64,000 nt of DNA from Ampelocalamus luodianensis. Lineage: Eukaryota > Streptophyta > Magnoliopsida > Poales > Poaceae. The notes below the pieces were generated by a model. It was not told the origin of the DNA and searched no databases. It saw only the letters and a program-made list of their open reading frames with translations. Positions 33,894-44,383 of this stretch are shown in pieces. Position 1 is the first letter of the stretch; each line of letters starts with the position of its first letter. The position numbers and the translations under genes are program-made. The stretch lies in the NCBI GenBank assembly GCA_036346255.1, contig CM070624.1, positions 14,168,626 to 14,232,625 on the forward strand, in the 5' to 3' direction.

Positions 33894-34589
33894 ATGGTTA
33901 TGGCGACAGATGAGACCATCAAACCTACCGCCAAGTCGTTGGCTATGATAAAGACTAACGCTAATAAGATGGCCATGAGTACCAACGACAATGACAAGAA
34001 GATGGCGGCCATCTTCCTCGACATACATTCTACTTTAGAGAAGATGATTGCGGATCAAAAGGAGAAGAAGACGCAACAAGAGGCGGCGGTTGCCACAGCG
34101 ACGCTGTCGGAACCTATCGCGACGTTGTCACATCCTGCTATGGCAGCCACAACCCTACCGAAGCTTGCCATAGTGTCACCGAAGCCTGCCGCGGCCGAGC
34201 CAAAACCTTTAGCGGTGCTGCCATGTCTTGCCGCGAAGCTGCCAGAGCCTGTCGCGGCCCTACCGAAGTATGTCGTGGCCACCGCGACGCTGCCAGTGTT
34301 GCTGTCATTCCTGCTACAGCAACTGGTGAGTTTGCCACAACCGCGCGTGGAGGCAATTATCTTCAAGGACTCATATCGTCATCGTAACCTCTCGTCAACA
34401 TGGGGTCTCCTAGGGCTTCAGCCATGGCCGCCACCACAGCTCGAGGACGAGCTGTCGCGAAAGGAGGGGAGTAATGTCACGGGTGGTACTGTTCATGTGC
34501 ATGAACAGTACAAATGGTCCTGTAGCACGCACACTGTTCATACCGGGCCCACGGGTGCGTTAGTAGTTAGTAATAGAGATAATAGTTAG
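33894..34589 (+). CDS. 231-aa Ala/Pro/Leu-rich ORF of the short LTR element
   Basis: An ATG at 33894 (context ACCATGG, favourable) opens 231 codons that run through the internal region and into the 3' LTR. The N-terminal 60 residues are charged and probably helical (AMIKTNANKMAMSTN, KKMAAIFLDIHSTLEKMIAD), ending in a Lys/Gln-rich stretch. Residues 65-140 are a degenerate repeat built on LPKP/LSEP-x-A words. No zinc knuckle or known gag domain can be seen. It is the only frame in the element and is uninterrupted, which is notable for a non-autonomous copy. It could be a gag-like packaging protein, a chance frame, or a captured host segment. Function unknown. Confidence 0.5.
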   Translation: MVMATDETIKPTAKSLAMIKTNANKMAMSTNDNDKKMAAIFLDIHSTLEKMIADQKEKKTQQEAAVATATLSEPIATLSHPAMAATTLPKLAIVSPKPAAAEPKPLAVLPCLAAKLPEPVAALPKYVVATATLPVLLSFLLQQLVSLPQPRVEAIIFKDSYRHRNLSSTWGLLGLQPWPPPQLEDELSRKEGSNVTGGTVHVHEQYKWSCSTHTVHTGPTGALVVSNRDNS

Positions 34590-34966
34590 AAATAGAGATA
34601 AGAATAGTTAGTTTCCATGTTAGTTGGGTTTACTTTCTTAGAGATATATTCCATCTAATAGAGATAAGTTTTCTTAGAAATAGTTTCTAGAGATTGTTTC
34701 TTAGAGTTCTATCATCCCAGTCTATAGTCTAATCCCTCATCCCACCAAGCCGACGCCGTCCGGCCTTCTTCCTGGCGGTGTTTACCCCGTTATGAACTAA
34801 GATTCATTACAGAAAGCTAGTAAATTTATATCCTGTTTGCACTGACAATTATATATTTCTCAACAATTACAGTTGCACATATTACAAATATGTATGCGAC
34901 TACAGTAAAAGATTATTTAGTTACAGTTGTGAAATAAGGTACAACAAAAAAGGAGCATAACCGTAC

Positions 34967-36390
34967 CTTGCACTTGATGATGTCCGATAAGCAGAGCCTG
35001 AATAGCTGCATTGGACCAGGATGCCACCGATGTTGCTGTTTCCTGTAAGCCTTATATGACTCTGGCAATTCACATTGGCACTGTCCACAATACGGCATAC
35101 ACTTCAGCTCAACTGAAAAGGTGAACAAACGCAATTGAACAACCAACTCAGAAGAAATTTGTCTTATCTAATACCTCAACGTCACTCAGGAAGATAAACT
35201 TCCAGCCCTTAGGTGTGCCTGAACCGCGATGTCGATATCCTCCACTGTTGTCCGCTCTATCCACCCACCCGAGTCTTCCAATGTCTTGATCTTCCACACC
35301 CCAGTAGTGCCATTGAACCCAAAGAAGTTTATGAACACAACATTCACTCGCTGTTCCACCTCAAAGTGGAAGCAAAGATTAATGTTCTGCAATCGAGTCA
35401 ATAGGTTCTCATCCTTATTCACAAAGGACCATCTCGCTTGCACCAGCCCCAATTCATCATTGTTCGCAAAAGCCAAATGGATGAATCAGCATTGGAATCC
35501 TAAACCACAGATGACTAATAACAATAAGTACAAAATTCCCCTCGAATTACCTTGAAATGTGGCACAGTGCTCTTCAAGAAGTCTGAGTTTGGTTGGAAGT
35601 CCGCGTCAAAGATGGCAACAAACTCGTAATCCTTCACATAGCTGCAACTCATTTCCGACTTGAGGTTTTCGGCCTTGTACCCGTTTCTGAGCACATGGTG
35701 TCGGTACAAAATCCGAGCCCCGTTCTGTTGACACTTCGACACCTCTTCTCTGATCAGTGCCTGCGTCGTCGGGTCATCGGAATCATCCAACACCTGAACC
35801 AAGAAGTTGGACCTCGGCCAATCAAGGTTGCACACCGCCACAATTGATTGCTGATACACCTGAACGAAACCAACAGCAAACAAAAGGTAAAAAGATTGCA
35901 CGTTTGGTGATAAAAATTGCAACTTTAATAGCGATAAAAACAGCACCAACCTCCTCCTCGTTGCACATTGGTATCTGGACGAGCACCATGGGGTAGCACC
36001 CGGCGTCAAGGTCCTCAGCGTCCGGCAATGCCAGGGACCTGGGCTTGGGCTTGATGCGCTTGAGGTGGATGTAGAAGCAGCCGAGGCACTGGATGAGGCG
36101 GTCGGCGCTCTGGATGAGGAAGGGCAGGACGCACGCATCGGTGAGGAACTGCAGCAGCGGCGCGACGTAGGTGGCACGGAAGCGCAACCAAGGGGCGTAT
36201 AGCGACTCGACGCCCATGACGTGGAGGGTGAGGGCCGAGGCGGCGAGATTCCAGCCATTGAAGTAGGCGGCGAGCTCGACTGCGAGGAGGAGCACACAGA
36301 GGATGAGGAAGGCCTTAACGAAGGCGTAGAATCGGGAGTGTAGCACGGGGTTCTCGCCAGTCGCGGCCACCACGAGAACACGGAAGGAGA
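34967..36390 (-). pseudogene. Cellulose synthase-like C (CSLC) glycosyltransferase, truncated at both ends
   Basis: CSLC enzymes make the beta-1,4-glucan backbone of xyloglucan in the Golgi. Exons read 36390-35951, 35859-35551, about 35459-35175 and 35080-34967. Exon 1 has a membrane helix (LILCVLLLAVELAAYF) and ends at YPMVLVQIPMCNEEE. Exon 2 has VQVLDDSDDPTTQ and FVAIFDADFQ; exon 3 has WSFVNKDENLLTRLQNINLC and RTTVEDID; exon 4 has YRKQQHRW. The D, DxD, D and QxxRW catalytic signatures are therefore all present. The family's N-terminal 100 residues and the C-terminal membrane helices are missing. Exon 3 has a frameshift near 35205, and its acceptor lacks AG (CTTTTGCGAACAATG). A non-functional fragment. 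Confidence 0.88.
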
Positions 36391-37086
36391 AGCCGGAAGG
36401 GGGCACAGAGCAGGTCACAAGAAGACGGAGGAGCTGAGAAAGGAGGAAGCGATAGAAGCAAGGGGGAAGAGAGGAGCCGTAATGGGGAATCCTCCCGAAG
36501 TCCCGAGAACGCCAGCAAAGCCACCCAGAACTTTCCTTCGGCAAGACGGCCACATGCGTACGCGAGCTCAGCAGGAGACCCGATCGGACGGCACGCAGAA
36601 GACGAAGGGCTCGCAGGCGAGCGAAACGGAGAAAAAATCGAACGACAGCCAAGCAAAGCAGCGCGAAATCCGACGGCCAATAAGAATCGAGGCGACGTGG
36701 CCACCCTCCTCTCGCCCCAAACCTCCCTCCTTTTACCCTTTAGGATGCGCTCTCATGTTTGGAATTGCTACTTCACCCATGCAAGTCCTAGTTGACAGCG
36801 CAAATTATTCCAAGTTCCACTTTTTTAACAGAAAATATTCCAAGTTGCACCTTTTGATTCGATTTCAAAACTAAAACCACTCAAGTACTCTAATTACATA
36901 ATCAAATTTCAGGTTTTTTAGCTTCCTTTTTAGAGTTATCTCTAGCTACTAGGAGTAGTTTGCCATTTGTGATGCGATGGAACCATGGAATTCGGATGCC
37001 CCCAAAATGGTCCAGCTGGGCTGCAGTTTAGCCGAGCGAACGGACCAAACGTAGGTCCGCCTCCCCGTGCTGGCCCGCCACCACGA
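36391..37086. other. Intergenic, nothing recognised
   Basis: GC-rich to 36720, with frames that match nothing beyond the CSLC homology, then AT-rich. No Helitron 5' TC terminus was found here. Confidence 0.5.
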
Positions 37087-37404
37087 ATACGGCATCAAGT
37101 GCAAGGATGATCATGCTTAGGTAATACTCTGGATTGAGCTGTGCGTGTCAATTCTGAAGACGCAACCGTCACCTGTTCACCCTACGAAGTTTACAGTAGA
37201 AAAGAAAGGGGGGCAAAAGCAATGAAAATACACTCAGATTTACATATACGGCATCAAGTGCAAGGATGATCATGCTTAGGTAATACTCTCGATTGAGCTG
37301 TGCGTGTCAATTCTGAAGAGGCAACCGTCACCTGTTCACCCTACGAAGTTTACAGTAGAAAAGAAAGGGGCAAAAGTAATGAAAATCCATTCGATAGCAT
37401 GATT
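37087..37404. repeat. 159-bp tandem duplication downstream of the WAK-like gene
   Basis: The block ATACGGCATCAAGTGCAAGG ... CAGTAGAAAAGAAAGGGG ... ATGAAAATA occurs at 37087-37245 and 37246-about 37404, with a handful of differences (GGGGGGCAAAAGC vs GGGGCAAAAGT). It lies just past the stop codon at 37425 and may be in the 3' UTR. Confidence 0.9.
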
Positions 37405-37424
37405 CCTGGCTACAGATTTACATT

Positions 37425-40400
37425 CTATCGTGGTATGCGCAAGGACGACGCGAACTCTTGCTCTAGGCTGTACTGGCGTGTGCCATCCTGAGCAGCCACC
37501 GGAACAACGCCTCGACGGCCATCATCTCGTTCTGCTTCACAGTGAGGCCTAACCGCTCCATCCTTGCTTGGACTAACCTTACGTGCCCTCAGGAACTGCA
37601 GCTTCATCTCCACGTCTTTCATGGTAGGCCTCTCCTCTCGTCTCAGATTCAGGCACTCCTGCGCCAAGCGAGCCATGCACATGATGACCTCCTTGTCCGC
37701 TTCCTCGAGAATCTGATCACCCACTATCTCCTCCAGAGGCCTCTTCCTCATCGCCCACAAGAAATAGTTCGACAGGTTCTGCTTCTCGCCACAATCGTTC
37801 TCAATGATCGGCTTCTTTCTCGTCAGAAGCTCAACAAGTACCACTCCAAAACTGTATACGTCGCTCTTGTCAGTTAATTGGCCCGTGCGGTAGTACTCCG
37901 GATCAAAGTAGCCGAAGGTGCCCTGCACGGCAGTGACCAGATGTGTCTGGTCAATTGGTATCGACCTTGACGCACCGAAATCTGAAACCTTTGCTGTGTA
38001 GCTGTCGTTCAAAAGTACGTTCATGGACTTGATGTCTCTGTGAAGGATTGATGTTGAAGCCGCCGAGTGCAGGTACGTGAGCGCGCGAGCAACCTCAGTG
38101 GCGATCCTTAGGCGCTCCTCCCATGGCAATGGTAACAACTTACCATTTTGCTTGTCGTGCAGAAGGTCATACAGTGTGCCATTGAAGACGAACTCATAGA
38201 CTAGTAAAGGGACCTCCGCTTCCAGGCAGCATCCGTGGAGCTTCACCACGTTCCGGTGGTTGATCTGAGATAGGATGGCAACCTCGTTGATAAATTGGTC
38301 AATCTCAGCGTTCACCTCCAGCTTTGACTTCTTGATGGCGACCACGCGCTGGTCGGTCAGGATGCCCTTGTAAACTGTACCATGGCCGCCATGGCCAACC
38401 ACACGAGCTTGGTCAAAGTTGTTGGTTGCTTTCTCTAGCTCTGTCAGGGAGAATATCTTTGTGCTGTCGCTCGCGTTTTGGTCAGAGGAGAGGAGCTGTT
38501 CAAGGAGAATGCCTTTGTTCTTGCGGAAGTGCCTTCTTCTGATCTGCTTTTGGACGCCTTTCTTCCATCTCCGGATGAGAATGGCTGCAATTGCTGCAAG
38601 AAACAGAAGGCCCCCGCCAGAGCTAAGTCCAACGGTAACACCTGCATCGCATTGCATTGGTTCCACCGTGTTAATAATCCTTTCTTTTCAACAACCAGCA
38701 TTAGCTCAAAATAGCGTACCTAAGATAACGTTGGATGCTTTGCATTTTCTTGCAGTTCTATCGAAATCTGTTCCGTGCGGACAACTAGAGCAAGTAAAAC
38801 TCCCCAGGCTATTATGGCAGATCCCATTACAAGTGTATTTATCTGGCTGCAAGCACTCGTTAATATCTGCAAATTGCACAAAGTACCATGAGAAAGGAAA
38901 CAGAAAATACTTTCTCAAATAATTATTCCACGAGAGGGACAATTATGAATTAATCATATCAAGAACTTGCCTGCGCATCCATCTTCGAGGTAAGGATTTC
39001 CTTCGAAACCAGAAGAGCATTTGCACCTGTAGCCCACATGCCTGCTTGTTCTGTCGTCAGTGACATCTACGCAGTCACTATGAGCGCTGAAGCATCTGTA
39101 CTCGTTCTTGTTCAGCATTGCCTCCTTGCACGTCTGGTTATCAACTGCCCACTTCACCGTGCCGGATTCTCTAAAGTAGTAGAGCGTGGTATCCCGATCC
39201 TCCAAGAAATCCCCGGGGTCAGACAGCTTCTGAATTCTCAAGACACCTTCGTCAATGGAGATGTCAGTGACCACTGAATGCTCGGTCATTTGGAGGATGG
39301 GAGGAGTAGGCCCTGGGTTACATGTCAGGTAAAGATGGATCCTTGCAAAGCAGCCCAGCTCTGTGCCGAAGGGGAATGGAACGCTCACGTTCCCGCACAT
39401 CGTCGGACAATTCGCCTTCGGCTGGGTTGAGCCATAAACTGTTGGAAGGGGAGAGCCAAAAGAAAGATCGCGCCAAATTGTTAGAAATCAGCTTGCTCTC
39501 AACCTCTCTCCTGAACGCACACACACTGGTGGACGAACACACACGTGCAAGAGGCAAAGAACACCGGAGGCAAATATTTGGTGCTGCACAACCGCAGCGT
39601 TTTCCCTCAGTTTATTCAACATGTTATATGGCTTAAATAGCCTTACTCACACACGCACACAACGGATCAACAAACTGCCCGGGTCTCATGCCACACTTCC
39701 TGAACTCATGGCTCATGAGCCCAACTAACGCATCCACGCCTAGGCAACACAGCCAACTAATTAACTCACGCCATGGACTACTAATACTCTCTGCTAAGTA
39801 ACTAACTGCATGCATGCACTTGGCTCCTTCCAAGCTGACGTCTTCTTGCCGCACCACTCGGCACAACACATGCATACATCCATCTAACAACCCAACTAAA
39901 ACTCATGACCCATGCACACGTTGAGCAACAGCCCATCCTACTCTCATGGAAACTCCTAACTACATGCAACTGGACTTATGTGGTACACAGTACCATGCAA
40001 CACATATGCAAAAGATAAAACAATACCATGTCTAGATTATTTTCTAACACAAATGACATCACAAAATGAAAAAGATACATTGTTCGTTCCTGAATTCTTG
40101 ACCTAGTTTAATGATTATCCCTGAATAGCAATGGAACAGCTTCGGACCGAACCCCCTCGCCGCAACCTCCAGGACGAACCCGTGTCCACCCACAGCAGAA
40201 GCATGAACCCAAGGATCGTCGCCACATAGAGAGCCCAATCAGGCGATCCCCCCTTTCTTCCCGGTCCCTGCCGCGTCCTTGGGCCTCCTGGACTTCGTGG
40301 TGGAGTCCACGGCTCGGTCCCCGCGGAGCCAGACGTTTCGCTGTCGAGAAAGAGCAGGCGGGAGGTGGGCTTCCTGTCCCTTGCGGAGGCAACCGGTGCG

Positions 40401-42522
40401 GGGGTTCCCGTGCGCGTGGCATGGATGTTGGTGAGGCAGAAGGGGAGGAGGAGAAGAAGAAGGCGTTCGCCAATGTGGACACCCTGGTGGCACGGGGAAA
40501 TGTTTCTTTTTTTTCACGTAACACGAAACAGCACTCAAAATGAATAAATGACGGTTTTTGCACGGTATTGATATTTGGAGTACGTGTTTCATCCGGTATT
40601 GCAATTCAGAGACGAACATTAAACTAGATCAAGAGTTCAGGGTAGGGGCGGAACTAGGTGGGGTGCCAGGTATGCACCGACACCCCCAAAAATTTAAAAC
40701 CGACAAGGATTAGTTCAAAGAATCAGAGTTCAGTGCCTCAGCCCAGCCCCAGCCGGTCCGGCACTAATGAAAGTCCAACCTAGTAGCCGAAATGCCGAAA
40801 GTCCAACCCATAGGCCACAGCTAACTCAGGCAGTCTGCAGTCACCACTCCAATCCTCTCATCTCTCCTCAGTCATCTGCCTCCCCAACCCTAATCTCTCC
40901 TCCCCAGACCCGAATTCCCCAATCCCCAACACTCCAAGCCTGCGACTGTGTCGACTGCGAACCTGCGACGACCAGGGTCCAGGGAAGCAGGCGATCACGA
41001 CGGGACGCCAGGACGGCTTGGCTTGGCGACGCCGCACGGTCGAGCGCCAAGCGGAGGCTGTGGAGGCGCGGAGCGGACACGGACGCCAGACGGGCTCACA
41101 GGCGGCCCGCGCGGTGCGGGAGCGGCGCGCCTCAGCGCTCAGCGGTGCGACGCGGGACAGCGGTAGGGCGGCGCATGGCGCGGGAGCAAACAACCGGCGG
41201 ATGGAGCTGGAGCGTTGGGTTGCTTGACTAGTTGACTTGGATTGGATTTGGAGCCTTAGAGTTGGAGGAGCAGCAGAACAACAGCGAGAGCCGAGAAGGA
41301 CTAAAGGAATCGGTATGCCGTCTCAGTCTTTCAGATTCTCAGTGATTTTAAATTTTTAATTGTAAATGGTATGCCATACAGCCATAGTCCTAGGCTAGTC
41401 CAATTCCATACTTATGTTATATTGTTATGTGAATGTGAGCTTAATTGTGAATAAAAATTTAAACTATTTGCATTATGCTTTTAACAAATTTGGAACATAT
41501 GTGTTAGATTTATGATATTATGAAATTATTGTACAAACTTTGAAATTATGAGTATCAGTGTACACAAATTTCTAATTCCACCACAGATTCAAAAACGAAC
41601 AATACTTAATCCAAATAAAAAATGTTCGGCATTCAAGTGTGAGGCTCAAGACAGAGATGCAGTGATTACCTTGGTCTGGTATGCAGCCGTCGACGACATA
41701 GGGATTACCGAAGAAGCCCCTGTAGCAGTGGCAGACGTACCCTCCGATCTGCGAGTCCTGACACTGACTGTGGTTACTGACACAGGCATAGCTCGCCCTG
41801 TCCTCCATGGCGCGCTGGCAGTCCGACCGGTCAGGGATGGCCCAGTCCAGCAGAGCTGGAGGAACCATGTTGGCGTCAATGTTATCCTCCAGAACGCTCG
41901 GCCTGAACGTATACCCATCCCGGCCGGTAACCAAGAAGCTCAGTCTGTCCCGGCTGACACCGTCACCGGTGCGCGAGACGTTCAGGGTGAACGCCCTCAG
42001 GTGCACCCGTACGTCGATGCGGCAGCAGCCCACGCCTCCGCAGAGCCCGTCCGGCAGCCTCCGCATGACCTGCTCCCCGGCGCAGACCACGGAGCAGTTC
42101 CCGACCACATCTCCGGTTGCACGGTCGACCAGCGTGGCCGTGACGCCGCAGCCGAGGACGAACAGCGACATGTTGGACGTGCCGGAGATGGCGAAGGGCC
42201 TGCCGGGGCCGTCCCATGAGGCGGAGAACGCACCGGCGCCGGGGGTCATGTTCACGGAGCGGATGACGTGGACGGCGACCGCGGAAATGGAGCCGCTCGC
42301 CGAGATCTTCATGTAATCAACCGTGGCGTTCGGGTTGCCGAGCAGGAGTTGGTTGCCGTACGTGTTGGCGTCGCAGGTGAGGTTGAATCCCGGCAGGGAG
42401 CACGCGGGTCCTATGCCGAACGGGTAGGAGAAGTCGATCAGGCCGCAGTTCGTCGGGCAAGAGTGGCCGGCCGCGGCCGCGGCCGCATCCGCGGCTGTTG
42501 TGGCTAGTAGTAACGTCACCAC
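37425..42522 (-). CDS. Wall-associated receptor-like kinase, two GUB_WAK modules
   Basis: A cell-surface receptor kinase of the WAK family, whose members bind pectin in the wall and signal through a cytoplasmic Ser/Thr kinase. Coding exons are 42522-41670, 39438-38971, 38866-38720 and 38641-37425. Phases join cleanly (G|TT, G|AT, G|GT), giving about 894 codons plus stop. Exon 1 is a GUB_WAK module (CPTNCGLIDFSYPFGIGPAC) ending in an EGF-like CHCYRGFFGNPY. Exon 2 is a second module (CPTMCGNVSVPFPFGTELGC). Exon 3 is EGF-Ca (DINECLQPDKYTC). Exon 4 has a membrane helix (about residues 499-511), glycine loop GHGGHGTVYKG (572), lysine in VVAIKK, HRD (690), DFG (710) and tail YSLEQEF. Intron 2 uses a GC donor. 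There is no in-frame ATG at the 5' end: the signal-peptide region is rearranged (42487-42790), so function is uncertain. Confidence 0.9.
39479..40049 (-). mobile_element. Solo LTR in intron 1 of the WAK-like gene
   Basis: 571 bp with TGTTAGAAA...TTTCTAACA ends and a perfect 5-bp target-site duplication CAAAT (39474-39478 and 40050-40054). On the minus strand a TATA-like CTATTTAAGCC is followed by a leader, so the LTR is oriented with the host gene. The acceptor of exon 2 lies only 40 bp away. Confidence 0.93.
40643..41341 (+). mobile_element. Possible hAT-type fragment in WAK intron 1
   Basis: GGGGCGGAACTAGGTGGGG followed by GTGCCAGG resembles the 5' terminus of a common grass hAT group (CAGGGGCGGA...). 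A CT-rich leader-like region and GC-rich frames without a known domain follow. No 3' terminus was found. The frames here are not a recognisable gene. Confidence 0.3.
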
Positions 42523-42790
42523 CAGAAGCGGCTGTTGTGGCTAGGAGAGCCGCCGTGGTGATCCGCGGCTGTTGTGGCCATAGTCTTCACTCTTCAGGGT
42601 AACGTCACCACCAGAAGCAGGAGAGCCGCCGTGGTGAAGACCATCTTGTGCTACATGCGTCACCTCTGCTTCCACAGGGCTGTAGTACATGGCCATTTAG
42701 TCTTCGTTCTTCAGGGTATTCAATTTCTAATTGGATTCCTCTCGCTTGTAAGTACAAGATCCTGACCACGGCGGCTCTCCTGCTTATCCT
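42487..42790. repeat. Scrambled short repeats over the WAK start region
   Basis: Short blocks recur: ATCCGCGGCTGTTGTGGC (42487, 42561), GTAACGTCACCACCAGAAGC (42510, 42600), GGAGAGCCGCCGTGGTG (42544, 42620), TTCTTCAGGGTA-type (42590, 42708). An inverted copy of the second-last block, CCACGGCGGCTCTCCTG, is at 42767. On the minus strand an ATG at 42644 opens MVFTTAALLLLVVTLP and then meets a stop, where the ancestral signal peptide should have run on into VVTLLLATTAADA. Confidence 0.85.
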
Positions 42791-42879
42791 CGAATCATTT
42801 AGACACGTCATTTTCGGGATATGGGCTCCCCTTTACCATTGCCCAGCCGGGTCTGCTTAGCCTACAAGTTTGACTGGTT

Positions 42880-43550
42880 CGATTGACACGTCATCAGGCT
42901 GCCCCTGACTTAGGCACGGCATGACGAGCTAGGTTCGTGTCTTGTCGGTCTAAGCACGATTAGCCTAACAGGTCAAAGTTGGCCGGTTTAGCCCATCTTG
43001 ACAAGAAAAAAATAAAATTTTGCTGAAATCCCAGGAAAATGTATAGCATTAAAAAATCCAAATTGAAAATTGAAGAAAAAAAAGAGTTCTATACCCATAA
43101 AAAGACACAAATATATTGAAAATAACATAATAAGCTTTATTAATGTTTATATGGTTGTCTCGTTAAAAACTTTGCAAGTAAAATCTCAACATGAGAAAAT
43201 TTTGACAAAAAGAACGAGTACAACATATAACTCTGCATATATTGATGTTCTAAGTGTCTTTGTCTAAGTAAATATTTTCGAATACATCCGTCAACTCTAG
43301 ATTTTTCTACAGAGAGTTGATCTCATGCATCAGCTTATTCATAGCTATGTCATGGCTAACCGTACCTAACAGTACGAAACAAGCCTAATCGTGCCTAACA
43401 AACCTAACCGTGTCGTGTCGTTCGCGTCTAGCGGTGTCGTGCCCGGACCGAGCACAATACTATGCACACCAGGCCAAGCCACCGGGCTAGAGTCACAACC
43501 CACAACCTAAGCACAGTGCAACACGTCGGGCCATGTTGGCCATCCCATTT
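42880..43550. mobile_element. Possible non-autonomous hAT element
   Basis: Ends are rich in GGCACGGCATGACGAGC and CGTCGGGCCATGTTGGCC-type words, as in grass hAT elements with long GC-rich subterminal regions; the middle is AT-rich. Exact termini and target duplication could not be fixed. Confidence 0.3.
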
Positions 43551-44383
43551 AGTTGTGCCTAGACTAGATCTACAGTATTATGCATCATGCTACTCCGGCA
43601 AACACAGCCCATATGGCCACGTCTAGGTCCACAGCACACGACTCAAAGTATGTGTTCTCCTGTTTCAACATTATGTTCGCACAAAATTTGTCTAAGCTCC
43701 ATGCATATATTATCATGTTCTCCATTAGCTAATAGAACACAGTAACAGAAACAAAATGATTAGGGGGTACCGGGGTAAATCAGGTGCCCTTTATTAACTC
43801 TAAAGTCCAAGGCACATTACCGATGATCAATTAAACGATGCACATTTGATAAATTACTTCAATGTTTATCTCAACACCAGGATACAGGAACAATAGAAAA
43901 GAAACTTTTCTTAGCCCGTGTATGTCAACCTTATGATGTAATCTGCTTCTTGGGTTTTCTCCGGGCGAATTTCCCATCTTCCGAGCTGCAGCCGCTGCCA
44001 CCTCTCAGCGATGTGAAGAAAAAACAACAAAGCTTCGTCCAGACTCCAGATCTCTCGCTTGAGACAAAATTCAGTGTTGTTTTAGCAACTGCAAGATTTA
44101 TTTAATCAAAATGGATCTAGTCCAGAGTCTTCAAAACGATGCAAGAAAATAATAAGACATAACCTGAAAGTATTTGATGAAGTTGTGAACTGAATAGGTG
44201 TACAAAACTGATCTTAATTTTTTTAAAATAGGTTGCATGAAGAGGTTCAAATGTGATGCAAATATTTTCAGAGCTCCAGTTTTTGGGTTTTAGCTTTCAT
44301 TTGGAGTTTTGGATATAGTTGAATGACTTCAGCTTATCAGTGATAGAAGTCAGATGGCAGAGTTGTAAGTTGGCCAAATCATA
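43551..44383. other. No feature recognised
   Basis: AT-rich intergenic DNA without a convincing frame or repeat. Confidence 0.5.

Larger units (their letters stand above)
33456..34811 (+). mobile_element. Complete short non-autonomous LTR retrotransposon (1.36 kb)
   Basis: Two LTRs (33456-33849 and 34475-34811) flank 625 bp of internal DNA. Target-site duplication GAAAG is at 33451-33455 and 34812-34816. The primer site TTGATATCAGAGCAG follows the 5' LTR, and the purine tract AAAGGAGGGGAGTAA precedes the 3' LTR. TATA lies at 33671. The 3' LTR has TG...CA ends; the 5' LTR starts GG, a one-base decay. The 3' LTR lacks about 85 bp including the TATA box. It has no protease, RT or integrase, so it must have moved with another element's enzymes. 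It resembles TRIM/SMART-type elements in size, but carries a 231-codon frame. Confidence 0.92.

Noticed and set aside
40767..41231. 154-codon plus-strand frame as a gene in WAK intron 1
   Set aside because: No domain; follows a hAT-like terminus and is open on both strands from GC content.
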